Assembly (NCBI RefSeq): GCF_009760405.1
Contig: NZ_WRPP01000013.1
Span: 62,001-126,000 of the forward strand
Direction: 5' to 3'
Source of the DNA: Nocardia terrae
GTDB lineage: Bacteria; Actinomycetota; Actinomycetes; Mycobacteriales; Mycobacteriaceae
DNA: 64,000 nt
Within the stretch, counting starts at the first letter, position 1; every line of letters begins with the position of its first letter. Below the pieces are notes generated by a model. The model saw only the letters and a list, made by a program, of their open reading frames with translations, was not told the origin of the DNA and did not search any database. The position numbers were made by a program, and so were the translations under genes. Below, piece by piece: positions 25,261 through 36,548 of the stretch.

Positions 25261-26868
25261 TCAGAGATGCGCGCCCTTGGTGCGGTTGCAGGCGCGGCAG
25301 AGGATCTGCAGGTTGGCGGGGCTGGTCGCACCGCCGATGCTGATCGGGATGATGTGGTCGAATTCGAGGTAGTGGCCCTCGCCGCATTCGACGCACTTGC
25401 CGCCGTCGCGCTGCCAGACAACGGCCTTGACGTCCGGGGGGATGGTGCGGGTGTCGCGGCGGCCCGGGGTGAGGGCCAGGCGTTTGGCGATGCGGAGCGC
25501 GCCCTCCATCGCGGCGGCAACATAGTCGGGATCGGCGACCTCGAGGATCGCGCCGCCCCGTGACGAGGTGGCCGACACCTCGACCAGGCCGTCCGCCGAC
25601 GTCACCGAAACCACTCGGGCCCAGGGTATTTCGGTGCCCGCGTCGGATCCGGTGAAGCGCAGCTTACGGCTGCTGACGATGAGGCGCCCCTCGGTGCGCT
25701 TGGGTCCGCGCGCCAGTTGGCGGATGTGCGCGGCGGCGACATCGAGGTGCACGCGTTCATCGGGGTCCAGGTGCAGGCCCGTGGTCCGGGCGAGCGGCAG
25801 CTCGCCGGAGCGCAGCCGGGTGAGCAGGCGGCCGCGGTGCAGGCGGCGGCGCAGATCCTCGATGAGCGGGCCGGACAGCGACAGCTCGTCGACCGCGTCC
25901 TCGAACTCCTCCAGCACCGCCTGCTCGACCACGCCGTCGGCGAAAGCGAAGGCCACCAGGCGTTCCAGCTGCTCATGGGCCGGGGCGCGCAGCAGCTCCA
26001 CGGCGGCGGCACGATCGATGCGCTGATAGCGCAGGGCGGCCCAGAGCGCGTCCCAGTCCTCGTACGCGCCGAGACGGCGCAGCGTGCGTTCGGCGCGGGG
26101 ACGCCAGTCGGCCAGGTATTCGGCTGTCTCGGCGGCACATTCGCGGCACAGGTGCGCGGCGCCGAAGAGCCGGCGGCGGCGGGGCTCGCCGCAGCGCGGG
26201 CAGTGCCGGGAATCCCGCGGCGGCACAGGGCGTGCCGCCGCGGTCCAGGCGGCGCCGTCCCACCAGCGCAGCCGCGCCGGGTCGCGCGGGTCCGGATGCC
26301 AGTCCGCGCGTTCGGAATCCGCGGGCGGGGGAGTGCGGCGCGGCTCCGGCTCCGGCGTGCGCGCCGGATCCAGCCGCACCCCGAATTCGCGAACCAGCCC
26401 CGCCAGGCTGACACCGCCGTCACCCAGCGCCCGGAACTCCCAGTGCCGCGGATCGTCCTCGCTCCGCGTGAACTCGCCCAACACCATGGCGGGCACCGCC
26501 TCCGGCACGTCCACCTCGTACGAGACGACCGGATGATCGTGATCGAACACCGTCAACCGCAGCTCCGAGACATCGGAGAACCGCCCCGCCACCGACCCGA
26601 TGACCACGATCCCCGCCACCTCGGACCCCGTGCGCGGCAGCGATACCGACAACCGCGCCGTCCCGGGTTCGGCCTCCCGATCCACCGTCACCGCCTGCGA
26701 CACGTGCCGGGGCGCGTCGAACCACACGAAGTCCCGATCCGAGCGCGCGCGCCCGCTCGCCCCCACCAGCACGGCCTGCCCCCGCACCGGCGGCCCCGCC
26801 CGCCACGAAAGCACCACCGTCAGAAGCGATGTCGGAACCCGCGTAAACCCACCTTTGGTCAGTTTCAT
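25261..26868 (-). CDS. TerD-DUF2510-zinc ribbon-HNH endonuclease fusion
   Basis: 535 residues from ATG 26868. In order: a TerD-like beta-sandwich (1-165) that keeps the C-terminal block VVSYEVDVPEAVPAMVLGEF but lacks the F-D-L-D calcium ligands of TerD; a DUF2510 motif W-H-P-D-P...R-W-W-D-G-A-A-W-T (190-209); a CxxC...CxxC ribbon (Cys223/226 and 241/244); a helical region with A-D-G-V-V-E-Q (310-316) reminiscent of TerB; a PH-like strand region (about 390-460); and a complete HNH nuclease (C492-x2-C495, H505, N519, C524-x2-C527). It could be a membrane- or stress-sensing nuclease. Divergent from the alanine-rich gene at 26956. Role is inference. Confidence 0.8.
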   Translation of the reverse strand: MKLTKGGFTRVPTSLLTVVLSWRAGPPVRGQAVLVGASGRARSDRDFVWFDAPRHVSQAVTVDREAEPGTARLSVSLPRTGSEVAGIVVIGSVAGRFSDVSELRLTVFDHDHPVVSYEVDVPEAVPAMVLGEFTRSEDDPRHWEFRALGDGGVSLAGLVREFGVRLDPARTPEPEPRRTPPPADSERADWHPDPRDPARLRWWDGAAWTAAARPVPPRDSRHCPRCGEPRRRRLFGAAHLCRECAAETAEYLADWRPRAERTLRRLGAYEDWDALWAALRYQRIDRAAAVELLRAPAHEQLERLVAFAFADGVVEQAVLEEFEDAVDELSLSGPLIEDLRRRLHRGRLLTRLRSGELPLARTTGLHLDPDERVHLDVAAAHIRQLARGPKRTEGRLIVSSRKLRFTGSDAGTEIPWARVVSVTSADGLVEVSATSSRGGAILEVADPDYVAAAMEGALRIAKRLALTPGRRDTRTIPPDVKAVVWQRDGGKCVECGEGHYLEFDHIIPISIGGATSPANLQILCRACNRTKGAHL

Positions 26869-26955
26869 CGTGCCCGAATGATGCCACGACCCACCGACAA
26901 CAGATCGCGGCCGACCCTCCACCGGAATCTGAAAAATGTCCGGCACAGTAGAGGC

Positions 26956-27453
26956 ATGAGCAACCCCAAGGGCGGCCGCCAGCAGCCCACACCGCGCGCC
27001 AAACCCTCGACCCCGCGCGTCCCCACCGCCGGAGACATCCTGGCCGCCGCCCAGGCCGCCGTCGAAGCCGCCCAGACGGCCGCCGGTCAGGCCCTCGACT
27101 CGGCCCAGGTCACCGCCACCACCGCCTTCGACACCGCGGTCCGCCTCCCACCCGCCTCCATCCAACTGGCCGCCCAACTCCCCGACCTCATCCAAAGCCT
27201 CACCACGGCGGTCGAACGCCTCAACTCCACCATCGACCGCCTCGACCGCACCCTGGCCCTGGCCGAACCCGCCTTCCTCGCCTACGACAAAATGCTCACC
27301 CGCCTCGAATCCCTCACCGCCCTCGGCGAAGAGGTCTTCACCCGCCTCGACAAACTTCCCGGCGTCTCCCTCCTCGGCCGCTTGACCGGCACCCGCGAAA
27401 CCCCCGAACCCGAGCCCCCGCAGGACAAGTCCCGCCGCACCCGCCGCAAGTAG
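26956..27453 (+). CDS. Alanine-rich coiled-coil protein of unknown function
   Basis: 165 residues, start ATG 26956 (CACAGT 6 nt upstream, no ribosome site). A Pro/Arg-rich basic head, then two helical stretches: an Ala/Gln-rich one (30-65) and a heptad-like one with leucines and valines (75-130), then a charged tail ending KSRRTRRK. It resembles small actinobacterial cell-envelope or nucleoid-associated helical proteins, but I recognise no family. It is divergent from the TerD-HNH gene and may share its control. Confidence 0.6.
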   Translation: MSNPKGGRQQPTPRAKPSTPRVPTAGDILAAAQAAVEAAQTAAGQALDSAQVTATTAFDTAVRLPPASIQLAAQLPDLIQSLTTAVERLNSTIDRLDRTLALAEPAFLAYDKMLTRLESLTALGEEVFTRLDKLPGVSLLGRLTGTRETPEPEPPQDKSRRTRRK

Positions 27454-27454
27454 C

Positions 27455-27473
27455 GGACCGACCCGGGCGGTCC
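27455..27473. terminator. Short stem-loop between convergent genes
   Basis: GGACCG (27455-27460) pairs with CGGTCC (27468-27473) across a 7-nt loop in the 21-bp gap between two convergent stops. Confidence 0.45.
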
Positions 27474-27474
27474 T

Positions 27475-29589
<2,115 letters not shown>

Positions 29590-29714
29590 TTGAGCACGAA
29601 CATTACGCCTGCGGTCCCGAAACACCACGCCCCGACCTGCGTGAACGAGGCCCCCGCCACTACTGCGGGCGGACGCCTTCAGTTCTCTCGGCGGCCTGGG
29701 GCACAATGGGCGGC

Positions 29715-30770
29715 ATGTCTGTAGCGCAGCCGGTCGAGGTGGATCGTGACGTCGTCGATTTCGCGATCGTCGGGAAATGGATGGAAGAGCAGGGCTTGCC
29801 CGGCGGCGAGTTCGAGGATGTGAAGCCGCTCGGCGGCGGCACCCAGAACATCATGCTGCGCTTCCGCCGCGGCGGCGCCGACTACGTGCTGCGGCGCGGG
29901 CCCAAGCATCTGCGCGCGGCCAGCAACACCGTCATCCAGCGCGAGTCCCGCATCCTGGGTGCGCTCGGCGACACCGAGATCCGCGCCCCCAAGGTGATCG
30001 CCGCGTGCCCGGACGAGTCCATGCTCGGCGCGTCGTTCTACCTGATGGAGCCGATCAACGGCTTCAACCCGCAGAACGAGCTGCCCGAACCGCACGCCTC
30101 CGACCCGGAGGTGCGCCGGCAGATGGGCCTGTCGGCCGTCGAGGCCATCGCTCGCCTCGGCTCCCTCGATCACGAGGCGCTCGGCCTGGCCGACTACGGC
30201 AAGCCCGAGGGCTTCCTGGAACGCCAGGTGCCGCGCTGGCTCAAGGAACTCGAGTCCTACAGCGTCAACGAGGGCTACCCCGGCCCGGAGATCCCCGGCG
30301 TCCAGCAGGTCGGCGAGTGGCTCGACCGCAATCGCCCCACCACCGCGAAACCCGGCATCCTGCACGGCGACTGCCACCTGGCGAACATGATGTTCTCCTT
30401 CGATGGCCCCGAGGTGGTGGCCATGGTCGACTGGGAGATGTCCACCATCGGCGACCCACTGCTGGATCTGGGCTGGCAGATCGCCACCCGGCCCGAGCCC
30501 GGCACCACCGGTGCGGCTCTGGTCGGTTCGCTCGGCGCGGTGGGCGGGCTGCCCACGGCCGAGGAGATGATCGCGCACTACGGGCAGTTCTCCGATCGCG
30601 ACCTGAGCCACGTCACCTGGTACTCCGTGCTGGCGTGCTTCAAGCTCGGCATCGTGCTGGAGGGCACCCATGCGCGCGCCTGTGCGGGCAAGGCGCCCAA
30701 GCAGGTCGGCGACTTCCTGCACGCCATCACCCTCGAGCTGTTCGAGAAGGCGCACCGCTGGATGGAGTGA
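29715..30770 (+). CDS. Aminoglycoside-phosphotransferase-fold kinase (ACAD10/FadE36-like)
   Basis: 351 residues with the APH fold: nucleotide-binding L-R-R-G region near 60, catalytic loop L-H-G-D-C-H-L-A-N (about 217-225) and the metal-binding D-W-E-M (about 240). Belongs to the phosphotransferase group that in actinobacteria and in human ACAD10/11 works with acyl-CoA dehydrogenases on hydroxy-acyl-CoA. A true antibiotic-resistance role is unlikely. CACAAT lies 7 nt before ATG 29715. Divergent from pabAB. Confidence 0.85.
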   Translation: MSVAQPVEVDRDVVDFAIVGKWMEEQGLPGGEFEDVKPLGGGTQNIMLRFRRGGADYVLRRGPKHLRAASNTVIQRESRILGALGDTEIRAPKVIAACPDESMLGASFYLMEPINGFNPQNELPEPHASDPEVRRQMGLSAVEAIARLGSLDHEALGLADYGKPEGFLERQVPRWLKELESYSVNEGYPGPEIPGVQQVGEWLDRNRPTTAKPGILHGDCHLANMMFSFDGPEVVAMVDWEMSTIGDPLLDLGWQIATRPEPGTTGAALVGSLGAVGGLPTAEEMIAHYGQFSDRDLSHVTWYSVLACFKLGIVLEGTHARACAGKAPKQVGDFLHAITLELFEKAHRWME

Positions 30771-30850
30771 CGGCGAACCTGTCGCCATCTTGCCGATGGG
30801 TGGCTGAATGTTGGTGGACGGCAATCTAACGCCAACGTAAGTTGTCTGCC

Positions 30851-31429
30851 ATGCCGATCGTTCCCGATGCCAAAGACTGGACCTGGGTGCTCGAACGCCC
30901 CTGCGCCGACTGCGGATTCGACCCCGACACCATCGCCTTCGAGGCCGTGCCGGGGTTGACCCGCGACAGCGCCGCCCGCCTGGCCGCGGCCCTGGAACGA
31001 CCGGACGCGAGCCTGCGGCCCGACGACTCCACCTGGTCGACCGTGGAATACGCGGCCCACGTCCGCGACGTGTGCCGCATCTTCACCCACCGGCTCGACA
31101 TCACCCGCACCGCCTCCGCCCGTCCCGGACCGGCGATCGGCGGCTACGACACCACGGTCACGGTGGGGGACAACGGGATTCCCATGTTCGCCAACTGGGA
31201 CCAGGACGCCACCGCGCTGGCCGAGAACTACGCGGCCGCCGAAACCGCCGCCGTCGCGGCCGAACTCGCCACCGCCGCCGAAATCGTCGCGCACGCCTTC
31301 GAATCCGTGCCCGTCGCCGAGCTGGATCGGGCGGCCCTGCGCAGCAACGGTTCCGCGTTCACCATCGACTCCATGGCCCGCTACTTCATCCACGATCTCG
31401 TGCACCACGTGCACGACGTCCGGGGCTAG
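30851..31429 (+). CDS. DinB-like / mycothiol-dependent enzyme family protein
   Basis: 192 residues of four-helix-bundle type, with metal-ligand-like histidines in E-Y-A-A-H and F-I-H-D-L-V-H-H-V-H. Members of the DinB/YfiT superfamily include mycothiol-dependent maleylpyruvate isomerases and S-transferases; the exact reaction is unknown. TAAGTT (30838-30843) sits 7 nt before ATG 30851, so the start is leaderless. Confidence 0.78.
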   Translation: MPIVPDAKDWTWVLERPCADCGFDPDTIAFEAVPGLTRDSAARLAAALERPDASLRPDDSTWSTVEYAAHVRDVCRIFTHRLDITRTASARPGPAIGGYDTTVTVGDNGIPMFANWDQDATALAENYAAAETAAVAAELATAAEIVAHAFESVPVAELDRAALRSNGSAFTIDSMARYFIHDLVHHVHDVRG

Positions 31430-31439
31430 CCCGGCTCGG

Positions 31440-32630
31440 TCAGCGGCAGCGGAGCAGGGCCTCGCGCAGATTGCGGGAGCGGACATCGTCGAGCACCGCC
31501 AGGCCCAGGCGGTTCATCGCATAGCCGAAGCCGAGACCCGTTGCCGGATCGGCGAATCCGAACGAACCGCCGTAGCCGGTGGTGCCGTAGGCGCGTTTGT
31601 CCGAGCCGAAGCGGAAACTGCCGCGCGACTTGCGGAAACCCAGGTGGTAGCGGCTCGGGGTGAGCAGCACCAGATCCTCGGCGGGCACGTCGTCGGCGGT
31701 ATCGGCGGCGGCCAAGCGGTCCAGCAGCTCTCGCTCGATGGGCAGCTCGCCGGTGCGCGCCGCGGCCGCACCGTAAACGCGGGCCAGCGCGCGGGCGGTG
31801 CCGACACCGCCGTGCCCGGGGCTCTCGACCGCGAGGAACTCGCGGCGGGCCGCCTTGGCGGCCGCGCCCATGCGCGGACTGTTGAGCGCGCGATAGGACA
31901 GGCCGCGCTTGCCGTAGAGCTGAATTCCGATGCGCACCGGCAGATCCCGCTCATAGCGCAGGATATCGAGGCCCTCGGTCGCCGACATGGTGGCGATGCG
32001 ATCCATCGAAACGTCTTCGGGCAGACCGATATAGAAGTCCAGGCCCAGCGGCTCGGCGAACTCCTCGGCGAAGATCCGGCCCAGCGTGCGATGCCGTGGA
32101 TCGACGCGACGGATCAACTCCCGCTGATACAGCCCCGCGGTGATCGGGTGGTAGCCGTGCCGAGTTCCCGGTCGCCACAACGGTTTCTGCTCCGCCAGCA
32201 CGGCCGCCGTGCCATCCAGGTCCGCCACATCCGGCAGCCGCAGCACCCGATCCAGCGCGGGCACGCCCGCCTGATGGTCCAGCAGCTGCCGCACGGTGAT
32301 CGACTCTTTCCCGTGCGCGGCGAACTCCGGCCAGTGCAGGGCGACCGGATCCTCGTAGCCGAGCAGTCCCGTCGACACCGCCCACGCCACCACGAACGCG
32401 GCCATGCCCTTGGTGGAGGAGAACACCGGGGCCATGGTGTCGCGCTCCCACGCCACTCGCCGATTGCGATCGCGCTGCCCGGCCCACAGATCCACCACCG
32501 GCCGATCCCCGTCGAATACGGCCACGGCCGCACCGATCTCGCCGTGCCGGGTGAAATTGCGGCGGAACGCGTCGGCGACCGGGCCGAAACCCGAGTCCAC
32601 CTCGCCGTGGATCGTGACCTGCTCACTCAT
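31440..32630 (-). CDS. Beta-lactamase-fold serine hydrolase/esterase
   Basis: 396 residues; nucleophile motif S-S-T-K near 75-78, V-D-L-W-A-G before it, G-Y-H-P replacing Y-x-N, and a C-terminal G-Y-G-G-S-F-G-F. This is the LACTB/EstB esterase group; no signal peptide. It ends 11 bp from the convergent DinB-like gene. TACGAT lies 10 nt before ATG 32630. Confidence 0.82.
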   Translation of the reverse strand: MSEQVTIHGEVDSGFGPVADAFRRNFTRHGEIGAAVAVFDGDRPVVDLWAGQRDRNRRVAWERDTMAPVFSSTKGMAAFVVAWAVSTGLLGYEDPVALHWPEFAAHGKESITVRQLLDHQAGVPALDRVLRLPDVADLDGTAAVLAEQKPLWRPGTRHGYHPITAGLYQRELIRRVDPRHRTLGRIFAEEFAEPLGLDFYIGLPEDVSMDRIATMSATEGLDILRYERDLPVRIGIQLYGKRGLSYRALNSPRMGAAAKAARREFLAVESPGHGGVGTARALARVYGAAAARTGELPIERELLDRLAAADTADDVPAEDLVLLTPSRYHLGFRKSRGSFRFGSDKRAYGTTGYGGSFGFADPATGLGFGYAMNRLGLAVLDDVRSRNLREALLRCR

Positions 32631-32770
32631 GATGGGTCCGATCGTAACCGGGTCCGGCGACCGCGCACGGCGGTCACTACGCCAGCGCATAGCTGTGAGC
32701 AGTGCAAACAGCTCTCGACACGACACCCTGATGTCCGGAATGCACCTCTGACCAGGTAGCGTGGCCGTAC

Positions 32771-34198
32771 ATGCCCGGAATCGCGCGGATTACCTCATCA
32801 TTGCTGCGGACCAAACCCGTCGAACAGCTCACCTCCGACGGCGAACACACCGCCCTGCGCCGCAGCATGGGCCTGATTCCGCTGATCTCGCTGTCGGTCG
32901 GGGCGACCCTGGGCACCGGCATCTTCGTGGTCCTCGGCGAGGCCGCGCCGCTGGCCGGACCCGCCGTCGTGGTCTCCTTCGTGATCGCCGCACTGGCCGC
33001 GCTGTTCTCGGCGCTGTCGTACGCCGAGCTCGCCAGTGCGGTGCCGGTGTCGGGCTCGGCCTACTCGTATACCTATGCGACGCTGGGCGAGATCATCGCC
33101 TGGGTGTGCGGCTGGTGCCTGCTGCTCGAGTACGGCGTCTCGGTCGCGGCGGTCGCCGTCGGGTGGGGCGCGTACCTCAACGAGTTTCTCGGCTCCACCA
33201 TCGGCTGGCGTATTCCGGACGTGCTGGCGCAGCCGCCCGGTGACGGCGGGGTGTTCAATCTGCCCGCGGCCGTCGTGGTGTTGTTCGCGACCGTCGTGCT
33301 GCTGGGCGGCATCCGGGAGAGCGCGCGGGTCACCACCGTCACCACCATGATCAAGATCGCGGTGCTGATCTTCTTCGTGTGCGTCGCGGTCACCGCGTTC
33401 AACTCCTCGAACCTGCACCCCTTCGCGTCCTACGGCGTCTCCGGCATCGGCGCGGCGGCCTCGATGGTGTTCTTCTCCTTCATCGGCTTCGACGCCGCCT
33501 CCACCGCGGGCGAGGAGGCCAAGAATCCGCAGCGAGATCTGCCGCGCGCCATCATCATTTCGCTCGGCATCGTGACGCTGGTGTACGTCGCGGTGGCGCT
33601 GACCGCCGTCGGCGCGGTCGGCATCGACGGCGTCAGCGGCTCGGGCGCGTCCCTGGCCACCGTGCTGGAAGTCGTCACCGGACGCGGCTGGCCCGCCACC
33701 ATCCTCGCGGGCGGCGCGGTCATCGCCATCGCCTCGGTCGTGCTGACCGTGCTCTACGGGCAGACCCGCATCCTGGTCGCCATGTCCCGCGACGGGCTCA
33801 TGCCCAAGGTGTTCTCGCGGGTCGGCAAGCAGCGGGTGCCGACGGTCAACACCCTCATCGTCGGTGGCGTGGTCGCGGTGCTCTCGGCGCTGGTGCCGCT
33901 GGGAGAACTGGTGAACGCCACCAATATCGGCACCCTGGTCTCCTTCGGCCTGGTGAACATCGGCGTGCTGGTGCTGCGCCGCACCAAGCCCGAGCTGCCG
34001 CGCACCTTCCGCACCCTGGTGCCCCTGGTCCCGGTGATCGGCGTCGCCATGTGCGTGTGGCTGCTCATCCACCTGCCGGGCGTCACCTGGCTGGCCTTCA
34101 CCCTGTGGTCGGCGGTCGGACTGGTGGTCTACTTCGGCTACGGCCGCCGCCGCTCGGCCCTGAACAAGGTCGCGGTGGCGGAAACCGTAGGCTCGTAA
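32771..34198 (+). CDS. APC-family amino acid permease (cationic amino acid transporter type)
   Basis: 475 residues, about 12 membrane segments. G-A-T-L-G-T-G-I-F-V (about 44-53) is the conserved substrate-binding helix 1, and F-F-S-F-I-G-F-D-A-A-S-T-A-G-E-E-A-K-N-P is the APC helix 6/loop signature. It imports amino acids with protons. TAGCGT is 8 nt before ATG 32771. The following serine hydrolase begins only 1 nt after its stop, hinting that the permease may take up a product of that enzyme. Confidence 0.88.
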   Translation: MPGIARITSSLLRTKPVEQLTSDGEHTALRRSMGLIPLISLSVGATLGTGIFVVLGEAAPLAGPAVVVSFVIAALAALFSALSYAELASAVPVSGSAYSYTYATLGEIIAWVCGWCLLLEYGVSVAAVAVGWGAYLNEFLGSTIGWRIPDVLAQPPGDGGVFNLPAAVVVLFATVVLLGGIRESARVTTVTTMIKIAVLIFFVCVAVTAFNSSNLHPFASYGVSGIGAAASMVFFSFIGFDAASTAGEEAKNPQRDLPRAIIISLGIVTLVYVAVALTAVGAVGIDGVSGSGASLATVLEVVTGRGWPATILAGGAVIAIASVVLTVLYGQTRILVAMSRDGLMPKVFSRVGKQRVPTVNTLIVGGVVAVLSALVPLGELVNATNIGTLVSFGLVNIGVLVLRRTKPELPRTFRTLVPLVPVIGVAMCVWLLIHLPGVTWLAFTLWSAVGLVVYFGYGRRRSALNKVAVAETVGS

Positions 34199-34199
34199 C

Positions 34200-35012
34200 G
34201 TGCGAGCGCTCGATCAGATTCGACAGTGGCCGGTTCCCAACGCGGCGGCGGGTGTCGCCGTCCGCGGCAAAGGCGTGGTGGACACCGAGGGTGATACCGC
34301 GAAGGTCTTTCCCCTCGCCTCGGTGACCAAACCCCTTGTGGCGTACGGGGTCCTGGTGGCGGTCGAGGAGGGGGCGATCGAGCTGGACCAGCCCGCGGGC
34401 CCGCCCGGATCCACGGTGCGGCACCTGCTCGCCCACACCTCCGGCCTGGCCTTCGACTCGACCGCGGTGCTGGCGCAGCCGGGCGCGAAGCGGATCTATT
34501 CCAGTGCCGGGTTCGAAGTGCTCGCGGATTTCGTTGCGGCGCAGACGGGTATCGCGTTCGATCAATATCTGCGCGAGGCCGTTTTCGAGCCGCTGGGCAT
34601 GAATTCCTCGGCGCTGGCGGGTCCCGCCGGGCATGCCGGGCGGTCCTCGGTCGCAGATCTGCTGCGCTTCGCCGAAGAATTGCTGGAACCCTCGGTCGTG
34701 AGTGCGGAATTGGTTTCCGAAGCAAGCACAGTGCAATTCCCGGATCGCAATGGCGTACTTCCCGGATTCGGGTCGCAGCGCCCCAACGACTGGGGTCTCG
34801 GATTCGAAATCCGCGATCACAAGAAACCGCACTGGACCGGCGCCACGAACTCGCCGCGCACCTTCGGGCACTTCGGCCAGTCCGGGACATTCCTCTGGGT
34901 CGACCCGGACGTCGGCATGGCGTGTCTCGCGCTCGCGGACGAAAATTTCGGTGATTGGGCCCGTATTGCCTGGCCGCCCCTCAGTGACGCCGTAATCGCG
35001 GAGTTTGGGTAG
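34200..35012 (+). CDS. Small beta-lactamase-fold serine hydrolase
   Basis: 270 residues, short for the family. A-S-V-T-K (41-45) holds the nucleophile and base; Y-S-S-A-G-F stands for Y-x-N; G-H-F-G-Q-S-G-T-F is the third motif. No signal peptide. GTG 34200 lies 6 nt after TAGGCT, which itself sits inside the last codons of the permease, so the gene may be expressed both by read-through and from its own leaderless promoter. Confidence 0.83.
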   Translation: MRALDQIRQWPVPNAAAGVAVRGKGVVDTEGDTAKVFPLASVTKPLVAYGVLVAVEEGAIELDQPAGPPGSTVRHLLAHTSGLAFDSTAVLAQPGAKRIYSSAGFEVLADFVAAQTGIAFDQYLREAVFEPLGMNSSALAGPAGHAGRSSVADLLRFAEELLEPSVVSAELVSEASTVQFPDRNGVLPGFGSQRPNDWGLGFEIRDHKKPHWTGATNSPRTFGHFGQSGTFLWVDPDVGMACLALADENFGDWARIAWPPLSDAVIAEFG

Positions 35013-35133
35013 CGCCCGACACGGGCATTAAGTAACACACGCAACACCGGGCACTCCAGTAAACTCGGGCAACGCCGAGCCACGACATGGGCCGTTGGGG
35101 AAGACGTCCCTCGTCGAGCCGGAGGTGTCAGTG

Positions 35134-35667
35134 GTGCGTGCGTCTAGTCAGTTCGCGGAGGCGACGTCTGGAGTCGTCTACATCCATTCGTCGCCGGCGG
35201 CGCTGTGTCCGCACATCGAATGGGCGCTCACCTCCACCCTCAAGGCTCCCGCGAAACTCCGCTGGACCGCCCAGCCCGCCGAGTCGGGGCAGCTGCGCGC
35301 GACCACCGATTGGTACGGTCCGGTCGGTACCGGCGGGAGATTAGCCAGAGCATTGCGCGATTGGCCGGTCCTCTATTTCGAAGTCACCGAGGAACCCAGC
35401 GAGGGTGTCGACGGCGAGCGCTTCTCCTTCGTCCCCGGCCTCGGCCTCTGGAGCGGCGCGACCGGCGCCAGCGGCGACATCATGGTCGGCGAGAACCGCC
35501 TGCGCGCCATCGTCGCCGAGGCCCGAGCCCACGGCCGCAACTCCGCCACCGAGATCGCCGCCGCCATCGACCGCGCCCTCGGCACCCCCTGGGACGACAT
35601 CCTCGAGCCCTACCGCCTCGGCGGCGACGGCGCGGAGGTCACCTGGCTGCGCCGCGACGTCGGCTGA
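35134..35667 (+). CDS. DUF3145 family protein
   Basis: 177 residues starting VRASSQFAEATSGVVYIHSS; AALCPHIEWAL and W-Y-G-P-V-G-T are hallmarks of the actinobacteria-only DUF3145 family, whose function is unknown. GGAGG (35121-35125) lies 8 nt before GTG 35134 (a GTG one codon earlier is equally possible). A -10-like TAAACT at 35060-35065 implies a leader of about 60 nt, longer than most here. Confidence 0.85.
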   Translation: MRASSQFAEATSGVVYIHSSPAALCPHIEWALTSTLKAPAKLRWTAQPAESGQLRATTDWYGPVGTGGRLARALRDWPVLYFEVTEEPSEGVDGERFSFVPGLGLWSGATGASGDIMVGENRLRAIVAEARAHGRNSATEIAAAIDRALGTPWDDILEPYRLGGDGAEVTWLRRDVG

Positions 35668-35808
35668 CCGACCCCGCCGCGCTATCGGCTGATCGATTCC
35701 GCCGCGACATCGGCTGACAGGTCGTGCCGAACTACGCGTGGCATCCCTCGCGAACGCCGCGAACCGGGCAGAATGCCCAGGGGAGGGGCACCCGACGAGG
35801 AGGCTTTC

Positions 35809-36246
35809 GTGCGGACCACAGCGAAGATCGCAGCCGTGACAGCGAAGATCGCGGGCGCGGCACTGGCCATCGCCGCCGCCTTCGCCCTCACCGCCTGCAA
35901 CGACACCTCCTCCACCGCCGCCTCCGGCACCTCCACCCACCCCGCCGCGGCCCCCACCTCCGCCGCCGCCTTCCCTGCAGCCGGCCACCAGGCCGTCCAA
36001 TGCGGCACCGGCCCTTGGGGCCTCGCGGTGGTCGCCTCCACCGCCCACGGCGACGACTTCTGCCCCACCGCGATCTCGGTCGTCAACGCCTACGCCGGCC
36101 AGCGTGCCAAGCAGTCCACCGGCGACATCGCCGTAGAGGTCGACACCATCCGCTGGGTCTGCGGTGAGCGCCAAGGCAGCCCGAACCCCTACCAGGAATG
36201 CTCCAGCCAGAACGAGTCAGCCGACAAGGTCCGCCTGCTCTCCTGA
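35809..36246 (+). CDS. Small secreted lipoprotein
   Basis: 145 residues. GAGGAGG (35797-35803) is 5 nt before GTG 35809. Signal peptide with lipobox L-T-A-C, then an Ala/Thr-rich stalk and a compact domain with four cysteines (Q-C-G-T-G, D-D-F-C, W-V-C-G, Q-E-C-S). Surface-anchored, function unknown; resembles other nocardial and mycobacterial lipoproteins of this size. Confidence 0.75.
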   Translation: MRTTAKIAAVTAKIAGAALAIAAAFALTACNDTSSTAASGTSTHPAAAPTSAAAFPAAGHQAVQCGTGPWGLAVVASTAHGDDFCPTAISVVNAYAGQRAKQSTGDIAVEVDTIRWVCGERQGSPNPYQECSSQNESADKVRLLS

Positions 36247-36389
36247 CCTTTCGCCACGGCGGATGGTCATCACGGCGACCGCGGTGAGGCCCAACAGGAT
36301 CAGCGTCAGGGCGAGCATCGCGGGGTTGCTGCCTTTGCGGCCGTCGGACCACGGGCCGATCGGCTGACCTAGCGAATCAAGGTCCGCCG

Positions 36390-36548
36390 CTACTCCCGAC
36401 TCCCAGCCGTCGTCTCTCGGCGGAAGATGAATGCGCTGACGATCACCAGAGCAGCCAGAACCACCACCGAAAGCCGCAGCGCGACAGGTCCGTCGATGAA
36501 CATCTGCGAGCTGTCCGAGGTGTGCTTCGGGACGCCTGAGCGGTTCAT
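36390..36548 (-). CDS. Small membrane protein overlapping the symporter stop
   Basis: 52 residues with one membrane segment (LRLSVVVLAALVIVSAFIF) and a charged end. Its ATG (36546-36548) overlaps the TGA of the dicarboxylate symporter in an ATGA arrangement, the layout of a translationally coupled accessory subunit. Below it, another frame (36217-36318, minus) encodes a second hydrophobic stretch M-L-A-L-T-L-I-L-L-G-L, so the gene may once have been a longer two-segment protein broken by a frameshift. Confidence 0.5.
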   Translation of the reverse strand: MNRSGVPKHTSDSSQMFIDGPVALRLSVVVLAALVIVSAFIFRRETTAGSRE

